A stretch of 64,000 nucleotides of DNA from Chloroflexota bacterium. GTDB lineage: Bacteria; Chloroflexota; Chloroflexia; Chloroflexales; Roseiflexaceae. The position numbers were made by a program, and so were the translations under genes. Where the stretch lies: assembly GCA_018969485.1 (NCBI GenBank), contig JAGWYG010000001.1, forward strand, positions 1-64,000, in the 5' to 3' direction. Each line of letters starts with the position of its first letter. The first letter of the stretch is position 1. The notes beneath the pieces are model-generated. The model was not told the origin of the DNA and did no database searches. It saw nothing but the letters and a program-made list of their open reading frames with translations. Below are positions 36,658-45,391 of the stretch, piece after piece.

Positions 36658-38016
36658 ATGGCAGTCACCGAAACCCGTAGCGTTGTGTTGCGCACCGAGA
36701 TCCCCGGCCCGCAGTCACGGGCCATCATCGCGCGCCGTGAAGCAGCCACCCCCACCGGGCTGTACAAAGCCCACCCGATCGCCGTCGACCATGCCGATGG
36801 CGCCCTGGTGACCGATGTTGATGGCAACACATTCATCGATTTTGTCGGAGGAATCGGTGTACTGAACGTCGGACACTGTCCACCCGAGGTAGTGACAGCC
36901 ATTCAGGCACAAGCAGCGCGCATGCTGCACTTCTCGGCGCTTGTCGGCACATACGAACCCTATGTTGAGCTATGTGAGCGAATCAACCATCTTGCGCCGA
37001 TTGATGGGCCACGCAAGACAATTCTGGCCAACAGTGGCGCTGAAGCTGTTGAAAACGCCATAAAGATCGCTCGTGCTGCGACTGGACGCCCGGCAATCAT
37101 CGCATTTGATGGTGGATATCATGGTCGCACATTACTCACGCTGAGCTTGACGTCTAAAACAACATTTAAGCGCCATGTTGGTCCATTTGCCCCAGAAGTC
37201 TATCGAGCTCCATTTCCATACACATATCAAATGCGAGATATCGAAGGCATGCCGATCAACTCGGACGAAGCCGCATCAATCTGCATATCGCAACTCGAAC
37301 GCATGTTTTTGACGCATGTCGATGCTTCAACGGTAGCAGCGATCATCATCGAACCAGTTCAGGGAGAAGGTGGCTTCATTCCTGTACCTCCTGCATATAT
37401 GCAGCAGCTTCGCGCACTATGTGATCGAATCGGCGCTGTACTCATCGCTGACGAAGTTCAGTGCGGATTTGGGCGAACAGGTACGCTATTTGCGATGGAA
37501 CAAATGGGCGTCGCCCCTGATCTGCTGATCAGTGCCAAGTCCATTGCCGCCGGCATGCCACTCGCAGCTGTGACCGGTCGGGCAGCGCTGATGGATAGCA
37601 TCCCACTCGGCGGCATCGGTGGCACCTACAGCGGCAACCCGCTGGCATGTGTTGCTGCCATCGAAGTCCTGAAGTTGATGCCCGAGCTCATGCCCCGCGC
37701 CAGCGCAATCGGCGCAGCCGTCCGCCAACGAGGTGACGAATGGATGCGCGACGTATCATTCGTCGGCGACGTACGCGGCCTGGGTGCGATGGTTGCTATC
37801 GAAATCGTCGCCGATCGGGTCAAGCGAACGCCCGATGTGGCAACGACACAGCGGATCATCGAGACATGCCTGCAGCGTGGCCTGATTACCATGCGTGCCG
37901 GTTTGTTCACCAATTGCATTCGCCTGCTCATGCCACTCTCAATCACCGGCGAACAACTCACCGAAGGGCTGACCATCCTCGATGGCGCCATTCGCGATGT
38001 CGCTGCGCAGCGATGA
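36658..38016 (+). CDS. gabT: 4-aminobutyrate aminotransferase family protein (class III PLP)
   Basis: A 452-residue class III aminotransferase. It most resembles GabT (4-aminobutyrate or 5-aminovalerate to the semialdehyde), though ornithine-type activity is not excluded. Landmarks are GGIGVLNVGHCPPEV (near residue 67), ANSGAEAVENAIKIAR, FDGGYHGRT, EPVQGEGGFIPVP and DEVQCGFGRTG. The PLP lysine is in LISAKSIAAGMP near 290. The start at 36658 has GAGGGAGG at 36645-36652. The GNAT gene begins 13 bp after its stop, so they are probably co-transcribed. The middle (36.9-37.5 kb) is AT-richer than the ends. The specific symbol is less certain than the family. Confidence 0.85.
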   Translation: MAVTETRSVVLRTEIPGPQSRAIIARREAATPTGLYKAHPIAVDHADGALVTDVDGNTFIDFVGGIGVLNVGHCPPEVVTAIQAQAARMLHFSALVGTYEPYVELCERINHLAPIDGPRKTILANSGAEAVENAIKIARAATGRPAIIAFDGGYHGRTLLTLSLTSKTTFKRHVGPFAPEVYRAPFPYTYQMRDIEGMPINSDEAASICISQLERMFLTHVDASTVAAIIIEPVQGEGGFIPVPPAYMQQLRALCDRIGAVLIADEVQCGFGRTGTLFAMEQMGVAPDLLISAKSIAAGMPLAAVTGRAALMDSIPLGGIGGTYSGNPLACVAAIEVLKLMPELMPRASAIGAAVRQRGDEWMRDVSFVGDVRGLGAMVAIEIVADRVKRTPDVATTQRIIETCLQRGLITMRAGLFTNCIRLLMPLSITGEQLTEGLTILDGAIRDVAAQR

Positions 38017-38029
38017 GGCAGGCACGACC

Positions 38030-38668
38030 ATGGAGCATGCTACAACGATCCGTGTCACCCAGACGGCAGAAGAGCACCTGGAGCAACTCGCCCATCATCA
38101 GCAAGTCTGCTTCCCGACGCTTGCACCCTATGAATGGTTGCGCGTGGAGCACTTTGCCGCCCATCTGCGTGTATTCCCTGCCGGGCAGCATGTAGCACTC
38201 GACGGGCAGCGCGTCGTCGGGCAGAGCAGTACCTTTCGCGTGTCTGGTGAGCGCGTCTTCGGACCGCACACCTTTCATGACATCATCGGCGCCGGGTTCT
38301 TCACCGGGCACGACCCGCAGGGCGCATGGCTCTACGGCGCGGACATGAGCGTGCACCCCGACTACCGCGGTCGTGGTATTGCGCGGCAGCTTTACGAGAC
38401 ACGCAAAACCCTGGTGCGGCAGCTAGGAATGCGGGGCATGGTTGCTGGGGGGATGCTTCCGGGATACACAGCATACGCCGCGATCTATTCGGTGGAAGCA
38501 TACATCGCCGCAGTCGTGGCCGGGCGTGTCAACGACCCGACGCTGACGCCTCAGATTCGCAGCGGGTTTGTGCCGGAAGGCATCCTGTACGACTACATCG
38601 ACGACGCAGCGATCGTTGCCCACGCATCGTTGCTGGTGTGGCGCAACCCCGAATCACCTGCCCAGTGA
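38030..38668 (+). CDS. GNAT family N-acetyltransferase-like protein
   Basis: A 212-residue GNAT-fold protein. The acetyl-CoA pyrophosphate loop is visible in ADMSVHPDYRGRGIARQLYE (near residues 104-123), with the Q/RxxGxG/A pattern RGRGIA. The following beta-bulge and helix and the C-terminal YDYIDDAAIVAHASLLVW fit the fold. No substrate can be assigned. GAGGCAGG precedes the ATG at 38030. It sits just downstream of gabT in the same direction. After its stop begins the 589-bp noncoding stretch with the DnaA-box cluster. Confidence 0.75.
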   Translation: MEHATTIRVTQTAEEHLEQLAHHQQVCFPTLAPYEWLRVEHFAAHLRVFPAGQHVALDGQRVVGQSSTFRVSGERVFGPHTFHDIIGAGFFTGHDPQGAWLYGADMSVHPDYRGRGIARQLYETRKTLVRQLGMRGMVAGGMLPGYTAYAAIYSVEAYIAAVVAGRVNDPTLTPQIRSGFVPEGILYDYIDDAAIVAHASLLVWRNPESPAQ

Positions 38669-38840
38669 TGCGGGCGTGGGCGGCGTTCAGGCCGTCGGAC
38701 TGCCACGTGGCGGGCTATCGGGCGCTGCGGCCGGGCGGGCATCCGGCGGGGCGGCGGGGCAGTGGCGCTGACGTGGCTGACGTGCTGCAGATCGATCCGG
38801 CAGAATGCTGCACAGCGCGCTGTGTGGCGCCGCCGCGGCG

Positions 38841-39127
38841 TTTTCCACATGCGACGGTCTCATCCGGTTCCCTTTCAAATGGGAGAGAGAAACCGCCGTA
38901 GTAGTAGGGCCGGTGGATATGTGGATAAGCATGAATTGATGCGATCCTGATGCGCTGAACGGCAGTGTACAACATGTGGATAGCTATCCACGCTTTCCAC
39001 ACGGTGTGCCCGGAGGGCTGTATGTTATCCACATCCCGTTCGCGGGATGTGGATAGCTGCGCTGCCATGTGGAAAAGTTATCCACACCGTCAACGCGTTT
39101 TCCACAGTCTGACCACACGTTTCCACA
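38841..39127. other. DnaA-box cluster, candidate replication origin (oriC) or DnaA-titration locus
   Basis: In the 589-bp gap between the GNAT and rmlC genes (38669-39257) I count eleven DnaA-box-like 9-mers. Perfect TTATCCACA occurs at 39025-39033 and 39078-39086 (plus) and 38928-38920 (minus). TTTTCCACA occurs at 38841-38849 and 39098-39106 (plus) and 39076-39068 (minus). Near variants occur at 38983-38975 and 39056-39048 (minus; CTATCCACA), and at 38984-38992, 38993-39001 and 39119-39127 (plus). Such density in noncoding DNA is typical of oriC. No strongly AT-rich unwinding element and no dnaA or dnaN gene is next to it; gyrB lies about 8 kb to the right. It could instead titrate DnaA. Confidence 0.7.
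39026..39055. repeat. 13-bp hairpin with TTCG loop formed by two opposed DnaA boxes
   Basis: Arms 39026-39038 and 39043-39055 are perfect complements around TTCG. Each arm contains most of a DnaA box, one on each strand. Confidence 0.85.
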
Positions 39128-39213
39128 GGGTGTCCATATGCCCGATTGCGTCGCCCCGGCGGCCATGACGGCGACGGTGGCGCAGCGGCACGGCGCAGGC
39201 GGTATGGTGGGTG

Positions 39214-39222
39214 TGATACAAT
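39214..39222 (+). promoter_or_regulatory. Extended -10 promoter of rmlC
   Basis: TGA followed by TACAAT (39217-39222); about 30 nt of leader before rmlC. It lies just right of the DnaA-box cluster. Confidence 0.5.
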
Positions 39223-39257
39223 CCGACGTAGCGACGCACAGTGGCAGGGGACGCTGC

Positions 39258-39815
39258 ATGGGAATTCGGATTGTGAGGACCGAACTGCCGGAGGTCCTGG
39301 TTGTTGAGACGGACTACGTTCGCGATGAGCGTGGCTTCTTCATCGAGAGTTACCACCATCAGCGATATGTCGATCATGGCATTGGCTGCGCGTTTGTGCA
39401 GGACAACCACTCGCGATCTGGCAAGGGGGTACTCCGCGGCCTGCACTACCAGGACCAGCGTGCACCGATGGACAAACTGGTCCGTTGTACTGCCGGGCGA
39501 ATCCTCGACGTAGCAGTGGATCTGCGCCGATCCTCGCCGCATTATGGCCGCTGGGCAGCTGTGGAACTGAGCGCCGACAACATGTGGCAACTCTTCGTCC
39601 CGGTGGGCTTTGCTCACGGATTCCTGGCGCTGACCGATGGCGTTGAGGTACAGTACAAATGTTCTGGCTATTACACACCATCAGCCGAGGGCAGCGTGCG
39701 ATGGGACGATCCCGACCTTGCGATCGACTGGCCCATCCAGACGCCGATCTTGTCGGCACGCGACCGTGTGGCGCCAAGCCTGGCCGAATACGGCAGACGA
39801 CCGGCATTTGAGTGA
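39258..39815 (+). CDS. rmlC: dTDP-4-dehydrorhamnose 3,5-epimerase
   Basis: A 185-residue cupin-fold epimerase of the dTDP-L-rhamnose pathway, the size expected for RmlC. Recognisable segments are RGFFIESYHHQRY (near residue 26), FVQDNHSRSGKGVLRGLHYQ (near 47), the catalytic His region LRGLHYQ, and FVPVGFAHGFLALTD (near 115). The start at 39258 has AGGGG at 39246-39250; the longer open frame to 39069 runs through the DnaA-box cluster. Two nucleotide-sugar epimerase genes follow, so it starts a surface-polysaccharide group. The other rml genes (A, B, D) are not in the window. Confidence 0.92.
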   Translation: MGIRIVRTELPEVLVVETDYVRDERGFFIESYHHQRYVDHGIGCAFVQDNHSRSGKGVLRGLHYQDQRAPMDKLVRCTAGRILDVAVDLRRSSPHYGRWAAVELSADNMWQLFVPVGFAHGFLALTDGVEVQYKCSGYYTPSAEGSVRWDDPDLAIDWPIQTPILSARDRVAPSLAEYGRRPAFE

Positions 39816-39848
39816 GCCGAGTCGCAGATTGAGACGGATGGTGGCGCG

Positions 39849-40817
39849 GTGACGCGAACGTTGATCACCGGGGGCGCGGGCTTCATCGGTTCATGGCTCG
39901 CCGAGGCGCTCATTGCTGTAGGTGATGATGTCATCGTGCTGGACGACCTTTCGACCGGGACGCGGCAGAATATCGCGATGCTCGCGGCACATCCACGCTT
40001 CACCCTGGTGATCGGTGATGCCCGACACGAAGCAACCGTTGCGCCATTGGTCGCGCAAGCTGATCGAATAGTTCACCTGGCAGCGACCGTTGGCGTACAA
40101 CTGGCATTAAATTCACCAACACAAGCCATTGAAAATACGATCATGAGTGCGATGAGTGTATTGCGTGCTGCTGCGATTCACCGTCGTATGGTCCTGCTTG
40201 CCAGTACGTCCGAGGTATATGGCCGCGGCGATCGCGTGCCATTCCATGAAGATGATACCCTGCTTTTTGGAGCGCCAACTGTCGGGCGATGGTCGTATGC
40301 GTGCGCCAAACTGCTTGATGAGTTCCTCGCTGCGGCGTATGCACGGGAATATGATGTTCCTGTCGTCATCGTCCGGCTATTCAATACCATCGGTCCACGC
40401 CAACGCGGCGAGTACGGCATGGTGCTGCCACGCTTCGTCGCAGCAGCCCGCGCTGGTGCGCCACTGTACGTCTATGGCGATGGACGACAGACGCGTTCGT
40501 TCTGTGATGTCCGTGACACGGTCGCTGCATTGATTGGATTGCTTGATACACCAGACGCACGAGGTATGGTCATAAACGTCGGTAATCCCGAAGAGATTTC
40601 GATACATGCACTCGCTGAGCGTGTGATTGACATCGCAAAGAGCAACTCGATGATCCAGTTTATCTCATATGATGTTGCGTATGGTGTTGACCCTGTGATG
40701 TTTGAAGATATACAACGTAGATCGCCTGACATATCAAAAATCAATCGAATAATTGGATGGTTACCCAAATTCCAATTGGATGATAGTCTTAAGTATATAT
40801 TTTCATCAATATCATAA
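39849..40817 (+). CDS. NAD-dependent nucleotide-sugar epimerase/dehydratase (extended SDR) 1
   Basis: A 322-residue extended SDR. The NAD motif is ITGGAGFIGSWLAE at the N-terminus, the catalytic triad region shows LLASTSEVYG and YACAK (near residue 155), and the substrate-side RLFNTIGPRQ and TRSFCDVRDT follow. It belongs to the UDP-glucuronate decarboxylase/GDP-mannose dehydratase-like group, but the exact sugar is not decided. The start is GTG at 39849, about 33 bp after rmlC; its ribosome-binding site is weak. Its last 100 codons become AT-rich and merge into the next gene. The two epimerases are separated by only 16 bp. Confidence 0.85.
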   Translation: MTRTLITGGAGFIGSWLAEALIAVGDDVIVLDDLSTGTRQNIAMLAAHPRFTLVIGDARHEATVAPLVAQADRIVHLAATVGVQLALNSPTQAIENTIMSAMSVLRAAAIHRRMVLLASTSEVYGRGDRVPFHEDDTLLFGAPTVGRWSYACAKLLDEFLAAAYAREYDVPVVIVRLFNTIGPRQRGEYGMVLPRFVAAARAGAPLYVYGDGRQTRSFCDVRDTVAALIGLLDTPDARGMVINVGNPEEISIHALAERVIDIAKSNSMIQFISYDVAYGVDPVMFEDIQRRSPDISKINRIIGWLPKFQLDDSLKYIFSSIS

Positions 40818-40833
40818 CCAGAAAGATAAATTT

Positions 40834-41799
40834 ATGAAACGTCGTGTACTGATCACTGGTGGCGCTGGATTCATTGGATCACATCTCGTCAAAGCGCTAC
40901 TTGCGCGAGGTGATGAAGTTCGTGTGTTGGACAACTTGATGACCGGAAATATCGATCGTTTGGTCGATGTTCGACATGATATCGATTTAATCGAGGGGGA
41001 TATTCGCAACGCTGATACAGTCCGACGAGCGTGCGAGCGCGTCGATGTTGTATTTCATCAAGCAGCATTGCCTTCAGTTCAGCGATCTATTCGAGATCCA
41101 TGGACTACTCATGAAATTAATGCATCAGGAACATTGAATCTATTGATTGCTGCCCGGGATGCATCAGTACGCCGATTCATCGTCGCATCATCTTCTTCGG
41201 TCTATGGGGATACACCAACATTGCCAAAAATAGAGTCTATGCGACTTGAACCGCGATCTCCGTATGCTGTTTCAAAATTGGCTGCAGAGCGATATTGTAT
41301 GGCTTGGAAAGAATCATATAACCTACCAGTGATTGCTTTGCGGTATTTTAATGTGTTTGGCCCGGGTCAAGATCCATATTCAATGTATTCAGCGGTTATT
41401 CCGCGATTTATTACATGTATGCTCAAAAATGAATCTCCAGTCATTTTTGGTGATGGTAATCAATCTCGTGACTTTACGTACATTAAAAACGTTATACTTG
41501 CTAATATGTTAGCATCTGATGCGCCAGATACGATTTCTGGTGTTTTTAATGTCGCTGGTGGTGAGCAGATCACGTTAATCGATTTAGTGTCATCAATCAA
41601 CGGAATAATCGGTAAATCAATCACACCAATCCATCATGCTGCACGTTCAGGTGATATACGACACTCGCATGCGGATATTGAACAATTGTGCAACATTCTG
41701 GGATTCCATCGATCACTGAGCTTCACCGAAGGATTACAGCGGACGGTCGCGTGGTATCAGGCACATGAATCGTCATCGTCCAGCCGTGTCGAGCGCTGA
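40834..41799 (+). CDS. NAD-dependent nucleotide-sugar epimerase (extended SDR) 2, AT-rich
   Basis: A 321-residue extended SDR like UDP-glucose or UDP-GlcNAc 4-epimerases (GalE/WbpP type). It has ITGGAGFIGSHLVK at the N-terminus, ASSSSVYG and YAVSK in the active site (near residue 148), RYFNVFGPGQDP and SRDFTYIKNV. The codons are far more AT-rich than in the rest of the window; for example bases 41341-41400 contain 24 G+C of 60. This suggests recent acquisition, as is usual for polysaccharide genes. The start has only a weak GAAAG site. It may interconvert UDP-hexose epimers used with the RmlC product. Confidence 0.88.
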   Translation: MKRRVLITGGAGFIGSHLVKALLARGDEVRVLDNLMTGNIDRLVDVRHDIDLIEGDIRNADTVRRACERVDVVFHQAALPSVQRSIRDPWTTHEINASGTLNLLIAARDASVRRFIVASSSSVYGDTPTLPKIESMRLEPRSPYAVSKLAAERYCMAWKESYNLPVIALRYFNVFGPGQDPYSMYSAVIPRFITCMLKNESPVIFGDGNQSRDFTYIKNVILANMLASDAPDTISGVFNVAGGEQITLIDLVSSINGIIGKSITPIHHAARSGDIRHSHADIEQLCNILGFHRSLSFTEGLQRTVAWYQAHESSSSSRVER

Positions 41800-42175
41800 T
41801 CGTAGCACAGGCAAGGTGTCAGCCCGGGATATCCGTGCGGTCAGGCCACGTGATTGCCCGACGCAGGCGGTATCCACCACCTCGAGGCGTGCGACTGGTT
41901 TACCAGCAGAGCGGACCAGCATCAATGATGCCAACGCTGGTGCTGTGGGTCAACGTCGGGCGAGATTCGTGCCTGATCGGTCTGAGGTTGCCGTGCCCGA
42001 TGCTTGGCAGCAGATGATCGGGGTGGTATTGCGTGGCTGCTGATCATCACCCGCGAAGGCGCGGGGGTGATCATGCAGCGAAGCACTGCGAGCCTACCGG
42101 CCACCACGCATATGGTGTCACAGGCCTCACGGCCTCCATCGAGCCGGCTGCACCGCTGAATGACTGAGGCGCACG
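41800..42175. other. Intergenic stretch with a hairpin
   Basis: 376 bases without a convincing gene. At 42046-42071 an imperfect hairpin (seven plus three pairs, two-base bulge, AAGG loop) may end the rmlC-epimerase transcript. No T tract follows. Confidence 0.4.
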
Positions 42176-42973
42176 ATGGTAAACATCGCACCAGACAATG
42201 CATATGGACTCAGCCTGCGCACGCCTGTGATGACCGCCGCAGGCTGCTTCGGATTTGGGAGCGAGTACGCTGAACGCGTAGCGTTCACGCACATCGGTGC
42301 GATCGTGACGCGACCGATCGCACGACGCGCCGGGGGGAGTGCGACATATCTCGGCGAAGTTCCCAGTGGACTGATCTGGCGCGGCGGGCCAAACAGCGCG
42401 TTCGACTGGGTCGTGAGCCGTCATCTGAGTCGCTGGAGCGAGTGGCCGACGCCCGTCGTTCTGGCGCTCGCCGACGACCACATCGCAATCGCCAGGGCCC
42501 TCGAGGGACTCGCCGGCGTCGCCGGCATCGAGGTGGTGGTCCCGTGCGATGCACGGCATGCTGCCAGGCTGATCAGTGCGATTCGTGGCGTGAGCCTGCT
42601 GCCGATACTGGCCAAACTCTTCATCCACGACGGTGCACGCGACACCGCACGTGCGGCCGTCGAGGCCGGGGCGGATGCGCTGACGATCTGCGCCGCACCC
42701 GCTGCCAGCCACTGGTGCCCGCGCCGGCGTGCATTCATGCACGGGCGGCTGATCGGCCCGGCAATCCTGCCATTACTGCTTGCCAGCCTTGCCGATCTGG
42801 CTGCGCATGTGCAGGTACCGCTGGTCGCGTCCGGCGGCATCGTCGACCTGGCCAGCGCGCAGCACTGCCTCGCCGCCGGAGCCCACGCGCTGCAACTCGG
42901 CAGCGTGCTGCTCGGCGATCCGCACGCTGCCGCGCGCATCGGCGCCGCGCTGGCCACAGCCCCTGCGGGATGA
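42176..42973 (+). CDS. Divergent dihydroorotate dehydrogenase-like protein
   Basis: A 265-residue TIM-barrel protein related to class 1B dihydroorotate dehydrogenases (PyrD). The N-terminus (TPVMTAAGCFGFGSEYA, HIGAIVTRPI) and the FMN-phosphate end (VASGGIVDLASAQHCLAAGA) match the family, and Lys in ILAKLF is kept. But orotate and FMN contacts are altered. The GLQNPG loop is replaced by WRGGPNS, about 14 residues after the usual NISCPN are missing (VVVPCDARHA), and the INT region reads CAAPA. A changed substrate or lost activity is likely, so I do not call it pyrD. The start has GAGG at 42166-42169. The stop is nine bases from that of proA, which converges. Confidence 0.72.
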   Translation: MVNIAPDNAYGLSLRTPVMTAAGCFGFGSEYAERVAFTHIGAIVTRPIARRAGGSATYLGEVPSGLIWRGGPNSAFDWVVSRHLSRWSEWPTPVVLALADDHIAIARALEGLAGVAGIEVVVPCDARHAARLISAIRGVSLLPILAKLFIHDGARDTARAAVEAGADALTICAAPAASHWCPRRRAFMHGRLIGPAILPLLLASLADLAAHVQVPLVASGGIVDLASAQHCLAAGAHALQLGSVLLGDPHAAARIGAALATAPAG

Positions 42974-42982
42974 AGCGCACCG

Positions 42983-44257
42983 TCAGCCGCGCACCTGCCC
43001 ATGCCCGACGACGATCCACTTGAAGGTCGTGAGTTCTTGCAGCGCCATCGGGCCACGCGCATGCAGTTTCTGGGTACTCACGGCGATCTCGGCTCCCAGC
43101 CCCAGTTCCGCGCCATCGTTGAAGCGCGTCGATGTATTCACGAAGACGGCTGACGCATCAACCGCGGCGACAAACGTATCGATGACTGCGGCGTCCTCGG
43201 CGAGTACTGCCTCGGAGTGACCCGAGCCATACTGAACGATGTGGTCGATCGCCTCGTCGAGCGAATCGACGACACGAACTGAGACGATCAGCGCCATGAA
43301 TTCGGTTCCGAAATCTGCCGTGGTGGCGGCTGTCACCCGGCCACGACTGCGCTCGCCGGCGCCCAGGATGGCCAGCGCTGCTGGATCGGCGCGCACGTCG
43401 ACGCCGCTGGCAGTGAGCGCATCGGCGATTGGCGGCAGCGCTGCTGCCGCAATCGCCCGGTGGATCAGCAGCGTATCCAGGCTATTGCATACGCTCGGCC
43501 GCTGTACTTTTGCATTATGAATGATTGGCACGACCAGCGATAGATCAGCGCTCGGATCGACGTAGGCATGACATACGCCGATTCCGCCAGTGATTACCGG
43601 GATCGTCGCATGTTCGCGGCAGAACCGATGCAATGCCGCACCGCCGCGAGGGATGATCACGTCGATGAAACGATCCAGCCGCAGCAACCCTTCGACATAT
43701 GCGCGATCCGGATCGGCGATCACCTGGATCGCATCATCAGGCAAGCCCGCCTCGTGTAATGCCTGACGAATCACGCTCGTCAGCACCGCGCACGAGCGTG
43801 TAATCTCCTTGCCACCCCGCAGAATGGCTGCGTTGCCTGATTTGAGACACAGTGCCGCGACGTCGACGGTGACATTGGGCCGCGCCTCGTAGATGACCCC
43901 GATCACGCCGAGCGGCACCCGGCGCTTGCGAATCCGCAATCCGTTCGGCCGTTCGCGCGCATCGAACTCCTCGCCCACCGGGTCTGCGAGCGTTGCCACC
44001 TGACGCACATCTGCGGCGATACCGGCGATGCGACGACGATCGAGCAGCATGCGATCGAGCAGTGCAGGCGCCATGCCTGCCGCGCGCGCCGCAGCAATGT
44101 CTGCCGCATTGGCCGACAAGATCGCCTCAATGTGATGCTCAATCTCAAGTGCCTGTGCGATGAGCATCAGCGCATGATTCTTCTGTTCGGCAGCACACTG
44201 CGCCAGCGCACGGCTTGCCGTGCGCGCCCGACTGCCGATCGCCTCAAGATCGATCAT
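42983..44257 (-). CDS. proA: Glutamate-5-semialdehyde dehydrogenase (gamma-glutamyl phosphate reductase)
   Basis: A 424-residue ALDH-fold enzyme that reduces gamma-glutamyl phosphate to the semialdehyde in proline synthesis. Seen are [19 protein letters not shown] (near residue 117), [25 protein letters not shown], the catalytic cysteine region around NSLDTLLIH (PSVCNS, near 270), and EFMALIVSV. The start at 44257 has GAGGAG about nine bases upstream. The farther ATG at 44281 places that site inside the coding region, so it is less likely. It follows proB by 27 bp in the same operon. Confidence 0.95.
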   Translation of the reverse strand: MIDLEAIGSRARTASRALAQCAAEQKNHALMLIAQALEIEHHIEAILSANAADIAAARAAGMAPALLDRMLLDRRRIAGIAADVRQVATLADPVGEEFDARERPNGLRIRKRRVPLGVIGVIYEARPNVTVDVAALCLKSGNAAILRGGKEITRSCAVLTSVIRQALHEAGLPDDAIQVIADPDRAYVEGLLRLDRFIDVIIPRGGAALHRFCREHATIPVITGGIGVCHAYVDPSADLSLVVPIIHNAKVQRPSVCNSLDTLLIHRAIAAAALPPIADALTASGVDVRADPAALAILGAGERSRGRVTAATTADFGTEFMALIVSVRVVDSLDEAIDHIVQYGSGHSEAVLAEDAAVIDTFVAAVDASAVFVNTSTRFNDGAELGLGAEIAVSTQKLHARGPMALQELTTFKWIVVGHGQVRG

Positions 44258-44284
44258 CACCGCACTCTCCTCATGATTCACCAG

Positions 44285-45391
44285 TTACAGCATCACCATA
44301 TCGTCGCGATGGACGACTTCGGGCCCGAAGTCATAGCCGAGAATGTCATGGATCTGTGGCGAGCGCACGCCACGGATGCGCTGAAGGTCATCAGCATCAT
44401 ACTGCGTCAGTCCACGGGCGATCTCACGCCCGTCCTCCGCGAAGATGCGTACCGTCTGACCACGATCGAATGAGCCGTGCACCGATACCACACCCGCCGG
44501 CAACAACGACTTCCCGGCATCGACCAGCGCCCGCAGCGCGCCCGAGTCGATGATCACCCGGCTCGGCAGGACCGTCTCGGCCAATACCCAGCGTTTACGG
44601 CTCTCGACATGGGTCGCGACCGCAGGGAATCGAGTGCCCAGGGGTTCGCCGGCCAGGACCCGATTGATCACTCGCGGCTCGGCCCCGGCGGCGATCACCA
44701 CGCTCGTGCCGCCGCGCGTCGCCAGATCGGCGGCCTGGATCTTCGTCGCCATGCCGCCGGTGCCGCGAACATTGCTGCCACCTGCCAGCGCATAGATTGC
44801 GTGATCGATGGTTGGAACGACGTCGATCCGGCTGGCGCCCGGATCGCGCCGCGGATCAGCCGTATAGAGCGCATCGATGTCAGAGAGGATCAGCAGTAGC
44901 TCCGCGTCGACCAGATTGGCGACCAGGGCTGACAGGTTATCGTTATCGCCCAGACGAATCTCGCTGACTGCGACGACATCGTTCTCGTTGATCACCGGGA
45001 GCACATGGTGCGAAAGGCAGGCGAGCAACGTGTTGCGCGCGTTCAGATAGCGATGGCGATCACGCAGATCATCGCGTGTCAGCAATGTTTGTGCCACCGG
45101 GATGTCATAGAGACCGAAGATTTGCTCGTACAGGTGCATCAGCCGGCTCTGGCCGACGGCAGCGAGGAGTTGCTTGAGCGGGATGTCACGACGGCGTTGC
45201 GGAAAGTCGAGACGCTCCCGCCCCGCTGCGACGGCCCCCGAGCTGACCAGCACCACGTCGATACCGAGCGCGCGCGCCTCCGCGATCTGCTGCACGAGCG
45301 TGACGATCCGCGGGCGCTGCAATCGGTCGGTACCGGCCGTCAGCACATTGGTGCCGACTTTGATGACGACGCGCGTCACGGGATGGCTCAT
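44285..45391 (-). CDS. proB: Glutamate 5-kinase with PUA domain
   Basis: A 368-residue kinase that phosphorylates glutamate in the first step of proline synthesis. The amino-acid kinase domain starts RVVIKVGTNVLT, continues VVLVSSGAVAAG and INENDVVAV, and ends GTGGMATKIQAADLA near residue 215. A C-terminal PUA domain follows (about 280-368: VIIDSGALRALVDAGKSLLP). The start overlaps the response-regulator stop by four bases (ATGA), so translation is coupled. Together with proA it supplies proline; proC is not in the window. Confidence 0.96.
   Translation of the reverse strand: MSHPVTRVVIKVGTNVLTAGTDRLQRPRIVTLVQQIAEARALGIDVVLVSSGAVAAGRERLDFPQRRRDIPLKQLLAAVGQSRLMHLYEQIFGLYDIPVAQTLLTRDDLRDRHRYLNARNTLLACLSHHVLPVINENDVVAVSEIRLGDNDNLSALVANLVDAELLLILSDIDALYTADPRRDPGASRIDVVPTIDHAIYALAGGSNVRGTGGMATKIQAADLATRGGTSVVIAAGAEPRVINRVLAGEPLGTRFPAVATHVESRKRWVLAETVLPSRVIIDSGALRALVDAGKSLLPAGVVSVHGSFDRGQTVRIFAEDGREIARGLTQYDADDLQRIRGVRSPQIHDILGYDFGPEVVHRDDMVML

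Noticed and set aside
41835-42017. A 60-codon frame vaguely like an IS701/IS4-type transposase end (VGRDSCLIGLRLP)
   Set aside because: The similarity is a handful of residues with no catalytic motif or terminal repeats; too weak to list as a relic.
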